Assembly: GCA_023458855.1 (NCBI GenBank)
Contig: JAEWWQ010000048.1
Location: 1 to 7,459 of the forward strand
Source: Bacillota bacterium
GTDB lineage: Bacteria; Bacillota; Clostridia; Lachnospirales; Lachnospiraceae
Direction of reading: 5' to 3'
DNA: 7,459 nucleotides
Within the stretch, counting starts at the first letter, position 1, and the number at the start of each line of letters is the position of its first letter. Positions 1 through 6,050 of this stretch are shown one piece after another. A program made the translations under genes and the position numbers. The notes below the pieces were generated by a model. It did not search any database. It was not told where the DNA came from and saw only the letters and a program-made list of their open reading frames with translations.

Positions 1-453
1 TAGCACAATTCCAAACCGGATCGAAAATTCTTCTCCGCTCTCCAGATATGGTTGTAAAAATTCCCAGACCTGCTGCTGATTTTCCCTTACGAACTTTAAA
101 CCAGTACAAAAGCTGTCGCATACTGACCAATTATCAATAAGAGGAATATATTCCCTGACATACTGTAACCTTTCCTCTGCACCGATATCTTCAGCATATC
201 CGATTATCATGCCCTGAAGCATAATTTCTTCAAAACTAGCGGGAGGATTAAGTTTTATATATTCCCGCCAGTCCCTTTTTATCAGTTGTCTTGCATATTT
301 ACGTAATACAGGCAATCTCACACCCAATATCTGTTCTGTATCCGGCAATAAACCGGAGGAAAATTTTCTATACGATTCCTCTGCCTTCGCATATAAAAAA
401 GTGCGTACTTCCTCCCCCGATATTTTATCTGCTTTATATATTTTTTCCCTCAT
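1..453 (-). CDS. DNA alkylation repair protein, AlkD-like HEAT-repeat glycosylase (partial, 3' end missing)
   Basis: The reading frame starts at the ATG at 453-451 and stays open for 151 codons to the window edge, so the C-terminal part is missing (family members are usually about 230 residues). I recognise the AlkD/DNA_alkylation family from ILGVRLPVLRKYA (residues 42-54) and the conserved DNWSVCDSFC segment (108-117). Known family members are built of helical HEAT-like repeats and excise N3- and N7-alkylated purines from DNA; the substrate here is inferred from the family. The gene starts 7 nt after the stop of ogt, so it is almost certainly translated from the same mRNA. Its ribosome binding site is weak (an AGGG about 11 nt upstream, inside the end of ogt), which suggests translational coupling. 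The catalytic acidic residue lies in or beyond the missing part and cannot be checked. Confidence 0.9.
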   Translation of the reverse strand, partial: MREKIYKADKISGEEVRTFLYAKAEESYRKFSSGLLPDTEQILGVRLPVLRKYARQLIKRDWREYIKLNPPASFEEIMLQGMIIGYAEDIGAEERLQYVREYIPLIDNWSVCDSFCTGLKFVRENQQQVWEFLQPYLESGEEFSIRFGIVL

Positions 454-460
454 TTTACGA

Positions 461-970
461 TTATCCCTGCTCCAGATTCAATAAGTACTCTTTTACTGAT
501 ATCCCGCCTCCATATCCCACCATGGCACCATTGGCACCGATCACTCTGTGGCACGGGATCAGAATCATGATAGGATTTCGATTATTTGCCATTCCTACAG
601 CTCTGCAGGCTTTTTCACTCCCGGCTTGTACAGCAATTTGCTTATAGGATCGCGTCTCACCGTATGGAATATCCAGCAATGCCTTCCATACTTTCTCCTG
701 AAATATAGTACCTTTAGGTTTCAATGGCAATGTAAATTTTTTCCTTTTACCGGCAAAATACTCGTCCAATTGTTCTTTTGCCGCCAAAAGTAAAAGTAAT
801 GCGGGATTCCCATTTTCATCATCCTGTTTCTCTGTTTCCAGGGGCGGTGTTTTGCCGTTAAAATCCTGCAATTTATTTTTTTCAAGCAATGATAATTCTA
901 TTATGTAATTTTCTTCTTCCACTACTTTTAACTTACCGATTGGTGTAAGCATAAGCATCTCATGTGTCAT
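461..970 (-). CDS. ogt: Methylated-DNA--protein-cysteine S-methyltransferase (O6-alkylguanine transferase)
   Basis: This is a suicide repair protein that moves the alkyl group from O6-alkylguanine (and O4-alkylthymine) in DNA to its own cysteine. With 169 residues it has the usual length of an Ada-C/Ogt protein. The N-terminal ribonuclease-like part (about 1-85) is followed by the methyltransferase domain: FQEKVW (90-95), IPYGETRSY (101-109), the RAVGMANNRNP helix-turn-helix and arginine-finger region (123-133), and the active-site motif IPCHRV with Cys140 as acceptor. I chose the ATG at 970-968 because a GAGGA Shine-Dalgarno lies 5 nt upstream. The in-frame ATG at 982 has no ribosome binding site and itself overlaps that GAGGA, so the four extra residues are probably not translated. 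The gene is first in a two-gene unit with the AlkD-like gene and is preceded by its own candidate promoter. The symbol could equally be given as mgt or adaB-like. Confidence 0.95.
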   Translation of the reverse strand: MTHEMLMLTPIGKLKVVEEENYIIELSLLEKNKLQDFNGKTPPLETEKQDDENGNPALLLLLAAKEQLDEYFAGKRKKFTLPLKPKGTIFQEKVWKALLDIPYGETRSYKQIAVQAGSEKACRAVGMANNRNPIMILIPCHRVIGANGAMVGYGGGISVKEYLLNLEQG

Positions 971-1002
971 TATTTTCCTCATTTCTAAGAATTAAATTCT
1001 AG

Positions 1003-1032
1003 ATTTCATCTGCAGAAGCGATTAAGTGTCAA
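1003..1032 (-). promoter_or_regulatory. Candidate sigma-A promoter of ogt-alkD
   Basis: On the minus strand a perfect -35 box TTGACA (1032-1027) is followed after 18 nt by TGAAAT (1008-1003), which matches four of six -10 positions. It lies between the glyS terminator and the ogt start and would give a leader of roughly 26 nt. The -35 is strong and the -10 is weak, and no other start signal is needed for ogt. The call rests on sequence match only. Confidence 0.5.
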
Positions 1033-1065
1033 AAGCTTATTGTAGAACTTGGCTTCGTGACACTT
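1024..1065 (-). repeat. Inverted repeat AAGTGTCA...TGACACTT overlapping the ogt -35
   Basis: An 8-bp perfect inverted repeat (1024-1031 and 1058-1065) encloses a second 4-bp match (AAGC at 1033-1036 with GCTT at 1052-1055) and a 15-nt loop. On the minus strand the downstream arm contains most of the TTGACA box. It has no T-tract and is not a terminator. It could be an operator, a decayed repeat or chance; the sequence alone does not decide. Confidence 0.4.
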
Positions 1066-1078
1066 GAATCCTTAGAGC

Positions 1079-1110
1079 AAAAAGACGTAGAAACAATCAG
1101 TCTCTACGTC
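1079..1110 (-). terminator. Intrinsic terminator of the lipoprotein-glyS unit
   Basis: The minus strand carries an 11-bp stem (1110-1100 with 1094-1084) containing one G-U wobble, with a 5-nt loop TGATT, followed at once by five Ts (1083-1079). It begins 16 nt after the glyS stop codon, as expected for a Rho-independent terminator. On the plus strand no T-tract follows the stem, so it acts in one direction only. Confidence 0.9.
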
Positions 1111-1126
1111 CATGTATACCTACAAT

Positions 1127-2515
1127 TTAGAAAGTAAATTTATCTGCAAAATACGCATCTAACTCTGCAATCTTTATTCTTTCCTGTTCCATAGAATCAC
1201 GGAAACGCACCGTTACAGCTTGGTCCACTTCTGAATCAAAATCATATGTAATACAGAACGGTGTACCAATTTCATCTTGCCTTCTATAGCGTTTACCAAT
1301 ATTTCCTCTATCATCGTATTCACAGTTATATTTTTTAGATAATTCTGCAAAAATCTTTTCTGCACCTTCCCCTAACTTTTTAGACAGCGGAAGAACACCA
1401 ATCTTTACAGGCGCAAGAGCTGGATGGAAATGAAGCACTGTACGTACATCGCCCTCTCCGATTTCTTCTTCATCGTATGCTGCACAAAGGAAAGCAAGAA
1501 CAACACGGTCTGCGCCCAATGATGGTTCGATGACATATGGAATATATTTTTCTTTCTTCTCATCATCAAAATATGTTAGGTCTTGTCCAGAAACATTCTG
1601 ATGTTGTGTCAGATCATAATCTGTTCTATCAGCGATTCCCCATAACTCACCCCAGCCAAATGGAAATAAGAATTCGATATCCGTTGTTGCTTTCGAATAA
1701 AATGAAAGTTCCTCCGGCTCATGGTCTCTGACACGCATCTCATCATCTTTGATTCCAAGTGTCTTTAACCAGTCAATACAAAACTGTTTCCAGTATGCGA
1801 ACCATTCAAGATCTGTATCCGGCTCACAGAAAAATTCCAATTCCATTTGTTCAAATTCCCTTGTACGGAATGTAAAGTTTCCAGGTGTAATCTCATTACG
1901 GAAAGATTTTCCAACCTGTCCTATACCAAATGGAATTTTTTTTCTGGATGTCCTTTGTACATTTTTAAAATTTACAAAAATACCCTGTGCTGTTTCAGGT
2001 CTAAGATATACTGTATTTTTTGCATCTTCGGTAACCCCCTGAAATGTTTTAAACATCAGGTTAAATTGACGAATGTCAGTAAAATTATGCTTTCCGCAGG
2101 TTGGACATGGAATATTATTTTCTTCAATAAAATTCTTCATCTTTTCCTGTGGCCATGCATCAACTGCTTCATCCAGTTTTATATTTTTTTCTTCACAAAA
2201 ATCTTCAATAATCTTATCTGCCCGAAAACGTTCATGGCATTCTTTACAATCCATTAACGGATCTGAAAATCCTCCCAGATGTCCGGAAGCTACCCATGTC
2301 TGAGGATTCATAAGAATTGCACAGTCAACACCTACATTATATTGATTTTCCATGATGAACTTCTGCCACCATGCTTTTTTAACATTATTCTTTAACTCAA
2401 CACCAAGATTCCCATAATCCCAGGTATTAGCAAGCCCACCATAAATATCAGACCCCGGATATACAAATCCTCTGGCCTTTGCCAATGCCACTACTTTATC
2501 CATTGATTTTTCCAT
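1127..2515 (-). CDS. glyS: Glycyl-tRNA synthetase, single-chain class II (alpha2) type
   Basis: This cytoplasmic enzyme charges tRNA-Gly with glycine using ATP. The 462 residues match the bacterial/eukaryotic-type homodimeric GlyRS, not the separate alpha and beta chains (glyQ/glyS). Visible parts are the N-terminal class II start with RGFVYPGSDIYGG (15-27), an insertion with two CxxC pairs (90-93 and 137-140) that look like a zinc site, the glycine-recognition segment RPETAQG (172-178), class II motif 2 around GKSFRNE (202-208), motif 3 EPSLGADR with its arginine at 337, and a C-terminal anticodon-binding domain from about 366. The ATG at 2515 has AGGAGG 4 nt upstream, and the next Met (residue 5) is too far from it. 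The gene follows the lipoprotein gene by 38 nt and is terminated just downstream. No T-box leader is visible before it. Confidence 0.98.
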   Translation of the reverse strand: MEKSMDKVVALAKARGFVYPGSDIYGGLANTWDYGNLGVELKNNVKKAWWQKFIMENQYNVGVDCAILMNPQTWVASGHLGGFSDPLMDCKECHERFRADKIIEDFCEEKNIKLDEAVDAWPQEKMKNFIEENNIPCPTCGKHNFTDIRQFNLMFKTFQGVTEDAKNTVYLRPETAQGIFVNFKNVQRTSRKKIPFGIGQVGKSFRNEITPGNFTFRTREFEQMELEFFCEPDTDLEWFAYWKQFCIDWLKTLGIKDDEMRVRDHEPEELSFYSKATTDIEFLFPFGWGELWGIADRTDYDLTQHQNVSGQDLTYFDDEKKEKYIPYVIEPSLGADRVVLAFLCAAYDEEEIGEGDVRTVLHFHPALAPVKIGVLPLSKKLGEGAEKIFAELSKKYNCEYDDRGNIGKRYRRQDEIGTPFCITYDFDSEVDQAVTVRFRDSMEQERIKIAELDAYFADKFTF

Positions 2516-2530
2516 CTTTCCTCCTGTCTC

Positions 2531-2544
2531 CCTGTATACACAGG
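2531..2544 (-). other. Small hairpin just upstream of the glyS ribosome binding site
   Basis: In the 38-nt gap before glyS the minus strand reads CCTGT-GTAT-ACAGG, a 5-bp stem with a 4-nt loop that ends a few bases before the AGGAGG. It is too short and has no T-tract to be a terminator. It may tune glyS translation or mRNA processing, or may be chance. Confidence 0.25.
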
Positions 2545-2553
2545 TAGTCCCTT

Positions 2554-3150
2554 TTATTTATTGAACAGAATATATGCCACTGGTTCGTCTGTTTCAGAAA
2601 CAGCTGCTTCCTTTTTGTTTACCAATGTCACGTTATTGCTTATGTAAGCAATATTTTTAAAGGTCTTTACATTAATATTCTCATCGGTAATAATGATATG
2701 CATGCTCCCCTCTTCCAGTATTCCGCTTTTATCCAGAGTAACACCGTCTTCCGTAGCACTTTTCAATATAATATCATCAAATGAATATCCCGCATTGTAA
2801 GCATCTGCAACAGTTCCTTCAAAGAAAGTAACATCATTAAATCCTGCGTAGCTTTCCCAGTTTTTGTATGTTAAAGTCGTTCTGGCTACTCCATCTGAAA
2901 CTGACACTGTATCAAGCTCCACATGCTCATCACCAGAAGACGCATTATATTTCTCAATATCACTGGCTATCATTTCTTTTAATTCATCTTCCACATAATA
3001 ATCTCTGTCAAAATCTTCTACAATGGAGCCTACAACTTTACCGTTTTTTTCGACTGAAACCGTAGTGGTATCATCTGACTTTTCTTGTCCACACCCAAAA
3101 AGAGCCATACTAATTAAAAGACTTAATAGCATTAACCCAATTTTTTTCAT
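2554..3150 (-). CDS. Putative lipoprotein of unknown function
   Basis: I do not recognise a named family. The protein has a clear lipoprotein signal peptide: MKK, a hydrophobic stretch at about 4-17 and the lipobox LFGC with Cys20, so it should be lipid-anchored on the outside of the cell membrane. The mature part (about 178 residues) is acidic, starts with a short Ser/Asp/Thr linker and is otherwise a soluble-looking alpha/beta domain with no further membrane helix and no further cysteine. I placed the start at the ATG at 3150 because GAGGAG lies 7 nt upstream and the signal peptide begins there; an in-frame ATG at 3180 would put ten unsuitable residues before the signal. A strong promoter lies directly upstream and glyS follows after 38 nt, so the two are probably co-transcribed. 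The link to glycine metabolism or translation is unknown. Confidence 0.88.
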   Translation of the reverse strand: MKKIGLMLLSLLISMALFGCGQEKSDDTTTVSVEKNGKVVGSIVEDFDRDYYVEDELKEMIASDIEKYNASSGDEHVELDTVSVSDGVARTTLTYKNWESYAGFNDVTFFEGTVADAYNAGYSFDDIILKSATEDGVTLDKSGILEEGSMHIIITDENINVKTFKNIAYISNNVTLVNKKEAAVSETDEPVAYILFNK

Positions 3151-3187
3151 ATAAATACTCCTCGCTGCGTAATCACACACGCATATT

Positions 3188-3216
3188 ATTATAACGGACT
3201 TATTCTATATTTTCAA
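3188..3216 (-). promoter_or_regulatory. Sigma-A promoter of the lipoprotein-glyS unit
   Basis: The minus strand has -35 TTGAAA (3216-3211), a spacer of exactly 17 nt and a perfect -10 TATAAT (3193-3188). Transcription would start near 3181, giving a leader of about 30 nt that contains the GAGGAG of the lipoprotein gene. That leader is too short for a T-box or other riboswitch. The rest of the 115-nt gap down from recO holds no convincing terminator, so some read-through from recO is possible. Confidence 0.85.
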
Positions 3217-3265
3217 CCTCGAATTTTACATAATTTGTTACTATTCAGCCTTACAGGTTCTTTTC

Positions 3266-3913
3266 CTACAAATGTTCTATAATTTCAAGACTTTTAAAAT
3301 TCTTATCCCAAATTTTTCTGCGATATTCGTTTGCAATACTGCGCAATTCCTGTAATACCTCTTCTGTCACTGCAAAAGTGAACAAGTGTTCTATCCTGGT
3401 ATTGATAATAAAAGTAACTGCATATACAGTCGATTCCAAAAAGTGTTTATCTTGCGGAATTCCGGGAAACTCTCCGTTCACGACCATCGCTTTTATTTCA
3501 AATATGTAGCGGATCAGCTGATTAGAAAGGTTGGGTACCGTCAGTGCCCTTAGTGACTGATACATTAATTTCAGAAGTTCTCTTTCATCATTATTTTCAT
3601 GTGCATAATAATCAGCAATTTCAAGAAAATACATTCCATAGTAAGCACCTTCGAAGTCTTCTCTCAATCCGGCAAAATAGTTGGAAATATTTGCTTCAAG
3701 AATATGATAAGATGATTTTCCCTGATATAGCTTGAATTCACCAAAAGAAAAAGGATTGGTTGCTGCCACTAAACTGCTGTTCGGCTTACGAGAGCCTTTT
3801 GCAAATGCAGAAATCTTTCCTCTTTCCTTAGTCAATATTACAACTCTTCTATCAAATTCACCGATAGGTACTGTCTTCATCACTATTCCCGTTATGATTA
3901 GAAAATCCTGCAT
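3266..3913 (-). CDS. recO: DNA repair protein RecO
   Basis: RecO helps load RecA on SSB-coated single-stranded DNA in the RecFOR pathway and anneals complementary strands. The protein (215 residues, slightly shorter than the usual 240-250) begins with the typical N-terminal OB fold: GIVMKTVPIGEFDRRV (9-24), LTKERGKISAFAKGSRK (27-43), then NPFSFGEFKLY (53-63). The helical C-terminal domain runs from about 80 and ends KSLEIIEHL. The four zinc-binding cysteines found after about residue 150 in many RecO proteins are missing; the whole protein has no cysteine. The ATG at 3913 has AGGAG (3927-3923) 9 nt upstream. That site and the first 56 nt of recO lie inside the YqzL-like gene in another frame. 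The position right after era and the YqzL-like gene is the usual Firmicutes order. Confidence 0.96.
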   Translation of the reverse strand: MQDFLIITGIVMKTVPIGEFDRRVVILTKERGKISAFAKGSRKPNSSLVAATNPFSFGEFKLYQGKSSYHILEANISNYFAGLREDFEGAYYGMYFLEIADYYAHENNDERELLKLMYQSLRALTVPNLSNQLIRYIFEIKAMVVNGEFPGIPQDKHFLESTVYAVTFIINTRIEHLFTFAVTEEVLQELRSIANEYRRKIWDKNFKSLEIIEHL

Positions 3914-4049
3914 AAGGGTTATCTCCTGTCACATTGCTGTTGTCTTCCATCTTCTGTAAATTAGTATCCTGATTCGAAGATCTGAATAACAGATAATCTT
4001 TTATCGATCCCGTTTTGTAAAAATCATCCCAGTAATTTATTATTTTCAT
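3858..4049 (-). CDS. YqzL-like small protein
   Basis: This 63-residue protein lies between era and recO, the place of yqzL in Bacillus. The first 22 residues fit what I remember of that family: W7, F10, TGSI (13-16) and YLLF (19-22). That comparison is from memory, not from an alignment. The rest (about 25-63) is rich in Asn, Asp and Ser, looks unstructured and is longer than I would expect (Bacillus YqzL is about 47 residues). The function is unknown. I prefer the ATG at 4049, 6 nt after AGGGGG; the ATG directly before it (4052) is only 3 nt away and would add one Met. The last 56 nt overlap recO out of frame and carry the recO ribosome binding site, so recO translation may be coupled to this gene. 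The Shine-Dalgarno site can pair into a hairpin. Confidence 0.75.
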   Translation of the reverse strand: MKIINYWDDFYKTGSIKDYLLFRSSNQDTNLQKMEDNSNVTGDNPYAGFSNHNGNSDEDSTYR

Positions 4050-4057
4050 CATATGCC

Positions 4058-4084
4058 CCCTAATTGTATTGTATGATATTAGGG
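4058..4084 (-). promoter_or_regulatory. Possible hairpin masking the ribosome binding site of the YqzL-like gene
   Basis: In the gap after era the minus strand reads CCCTAAT (4084-4078), a 13-nt loop, then ATTAGGG (4064-4058). The second arm contains the first bases of the AGGGGG Shine-Dalgarno. The stem is 7 bp with three G-C pairs, so it is only moderately stable. If it forms in the mRNA it would reduce initiation at the YqzL-like start. Confidence 0.35.
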
Positions 4085-4103
4085 TGCGCTTTTCGAGATT
4101 ATT

Positions 4104-5006
4104 CTATTCTGTTTCGTTCTTATTATATCCAAAATTTTTAAGTAAGAAATCACTGTCACGCCAATCCTTTTTCACCTTGACCCAGAGTTGAAGATTAACC
4201 TTCCGTTCTAACATATCCTCTATCTCTTTTCTTGCCTGTGTTCCGATTCGTTTCAGCATAACGCCTCCCTTACCAATAATAATTCCTTTATGGGAGTCTC
4301 TCTCACAAATAATAGTTGCATCAATATCTACAATATTTTTACGGTATTTCATGCTTTCTATTGTAACTGCAATGCCATGCGGTATTTCTTCATCCAAAGA
4401 ACGAAGTGCCTTTTCTCTGATTAATTCAGCCACAATCTGTCTTTCCGGCTGATCTGTAACAGTATCTTCATCGTAAAAAGCCGGTCCATATGGCAGATAT
4501 TTTAAGATGCAGTTTAGCAGTTCCTGTGTATTATCAGCCTTCAGCGCAGATACAGGTACGATTTCTGCAAAATCATATTCAGAACGGTAACGGTCAATAT
4601 ATGCCAATAAGTCATCTCTTTTTACCGTATCTATTTTATTGATTACAAGAATGACCGGTGTCGTCACTTTCTTTAGTTGTTCAATAATATGCTTTTCACC
4701 GGCACCGATAAATGTACTGGGTTCCACCAGCCATAGGATGACATCCACTTCGTTCATGGTACGCTCTGCTGTGTTTACCATATAGTCGCCCAGCTTATTC
4801 TTAGCTTTGTGTATGCCTGGCGTATCTAAAAATACAATCTGGCCTTCTTCACAGGTATATACTGTTTGAATTCTATTTCTGGTCGTCTGTGGTTTGTTGG
4901 ACGTGATTGCAATTTTCTGTCCTATGATACAATTCATCAATGTAGATTTTCCTACATTCGGTCTTCCTATTAATGTTGCAAATCCAGACTTAAAGTTTTC
5001 TTTCAT
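4104..5006 (-). CDS. era: GTPase Era (ribosome biogenesis)
   Basis: Era is a GTP-binding protein that binds the 3' end of 16S rRNA and helps mature the 30S subunit. All landmarks are present in 300 residues, the normal length: P-loop GRPNVGKS (14-21), switch I with KPQTTRN (38-44), DTPG (61-64), NKID (123-126), SAL (153-155), and a C-terminal KH domain with GIIIGKGG (241-248) for RNA binding. The ATG at 5006 has AGGAAGGG 9 nt upstream. The gene lies 30 nt after the DUF4349 gene and 51 nt before the YqzL-like gene, in the same direction, without a clear promoter of its own, so it is probably part of a longer unit that starts upstream of this window. Confidence 0.98.
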   Translation of the reverse strand: MKENFKSGFATLIGRPNVGKSTLMNCIIGQKIAITSNKPQTTRNRIQTVYTCEEGQIVFLDTPGIHKAKNKLGDYMVNTAERTMNEVDVILWLVEPSTFIGAGEKHIIEQLKKVTTPVILVINKIDTVKRDDLLAYIDRYRSEYDFAEIVPVSALKADNTQELLNCILKYLPYGPAFYDEDTVTDQPERQIVAELIREKALRSLDEEIPHGIAVTIESMKYRKNIVDIDATIICERDSHKGIIIGKGGVMLKRIGTQARKEIEDMLERKVNLQLWVKVKKDWRDSDFLLKNFGYNKNETE

Positions 5007-5036
5007 ATAAAATTACCCTTCCTGCAGGTTCATCTA

Positions 5037-6029
5037 TTACGATTTATCGTTCTTATCCATTATTGCGATTTTATGCTTTTTCTTGAAAATAAAGCGGACC
5101 AGTAAAAATATAATAAAGCAAATAACTGCAAATACTGCAATAATTGGAAGATTGATCAGAAATCCGATTGCAAAATTCTTACAGCCTCTTCCTACCCGAT
5201 ATATATTTTCCATGAACCCGGTTGTGATTTTTTCCCATGTTCCTTTTTCTCCTGTCGGAGTCAATCTGTTTACTTCTGTTATGTAGATATACACGGTGCT
5301 GTAATTAATCTGATTGTCAAATGTTCTTAATTGGGATTCCATACTGTCAATCTGATATCTTACTTCAGACAGACGGGTTTCAATGGAAATAATGTCTTCT
5401 ACATTTTCAGCACTTTCAAGTAACTCCATCAACCGCTTTTCCTCAGTCAGAAGCGCTTTTTTGTGGCTTTCCAGGTCCACATATTGTAATGTGACATCAT
5501 TTACGCTCTCGTTTTTTCTGATTACATTCGATATCTCGGAAACAGCGGTTACAAATTGGTCGACTCTTTCTGCCGGTATTCTGGCCGTAATAGCCGCATA
5601 TCTGTTTCTGTTTTCCTTCTCTGGATAGGATGCATCTTCGCCTGTACTCAGGTTCTCGACATATCCATTCAATGCTTCAATTTTTGCCTGTACATTAGTT
5701 AGCAATGTGTCATATTCCTCTGTCTCAACATCCATATCCACATTCTTAATTAATTTACGGTCACTCTGGTTCGTAGCTTGTGTAACCTCGGATTCTACAC
5801 CTGTATTCCCGCTTGCACTCTCTTCTGTCACCGCCGTTGTCTCTGCCTGTTCCGTATCCGCTTTATAAATATTGTCCGTACTCGCATATTCCTTCGACAT
5901 AGACGCATCTGACATATCAGACGAATTGGTTGTCCCGGAACATGCGGTAAGAAGCACAGATGTCGTAACAAGAACACCTATGCAGCCCATAAATTGCAAA
6001 TTGATTTTTTTTATTATTCCCTTATTCAT
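5037..6029 (-). CDS. DUF4349 lipoprotein with C-terminal membrane helix
   Basis: The 330-residue protein starts with a lipoprotein signal: positive residues, a hydrophobic stretch at about 11-28 and the lipobox LLTAC with Cys30. A long Ser/Thr/Glu-rich linker follows (31-90), then the DUF4349 domain (about 90-255) with RKLIKNVDMDVETEEYD (91-107), TARIPAERVDQFV (148-160) and a charged, probably coiled-coil segment (about 183-240). A single strong membrane helix at about 286-313 is followed by the KKKHK tail, which should face the cytoplasm. The protein would therefore be held at the membrane at both ends, with the domain outside. The DUF4349 name is from recognition of the pattern; the function is unknown. 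The ATG at 6029 has GGGGAGGG 6 nt upstream. The gene lies between the M16C peptidase (21 nt) and era (30 nt), probably in one unit. Confidence 0.88.
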   Translation of the reverse strand: MNKGIIKKINLQFMGCIGVLVTTSVLLTACSGTTNSSDMSDASMSKEYASTDNIYKADTEQAETTAVTEESASGNTGVESEVTQATNQSDRKLIKNVDMDVETEEYDTLLTNVQAKIEALNGYVENLSTGEDASYPEKENRNRYAAITARIPAERVDQFVTAVSEISNVIRKNESVNDVTLQYVDLESHKKALLTEEKRLMELLESAENVEDIISIETRLSEVRYQIDSMESQLRTFDNQINYSTVYIYITEVNRLTPTGEKGTWEKITTGFMENIYRVGRGCKNFAIGFLINLPIIAVFAVICFIIFLLVRFIFKKKHKIAIMDKNDKS

Positions 6030-6050
6030 ACGCTGCCCTCCCCGGCTTTA

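Noticed and set aside
291..793. Two plus-strand open frames (291-647 and 548-793)
   Set aside because: Both lie opposite ogt and the AlkD-like gene, which have clear family motifs. The translations show no domain.
968..982. ogt starting at the ATG at 982
   Set aside because: No Shine-Dalgarno upstream, while the ATG at 970 has GAGGA at good spacing and that GAGGA overlaps the upstream ATG.
1847..2257. Plus-strand open frame of 136 codons
   Set aside because: It lies wholly opposite glyS, whose protein is unmistakable, and its translation is rich in Phe, Ile and Cys without a recognisable domain. It is a shadow frame.
3151..3180. Lipoprotein starting at the ATG at 3180
   Set aside because: It would place ten residues before an otherwise normal lipoprotein signal, and the GAGGAG site lies between the two ATGs, favouring 3150. 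The predicted transcript start is also almost at 3180.
3214..3265. Terminator after recO
   Set aside because: No stable stem followed by a T-tract was found in this interval, so none is annotated.
4068..4096. Possible promoter before the YqzL-like gene (TCGAAA, 17 nt, TACAAT)
   Set aside because: The -35 matches only four of six bases, the resulting leader would be about ten bases, and AT-rich gaps give such matches by chance.
5021..5028. CCTGCAGG palindrome before era
   Set aside because: An isolated 8-bp palindrome without other signal is expected by chance, and part of it overlaps the era Shine-Dalgarno region.
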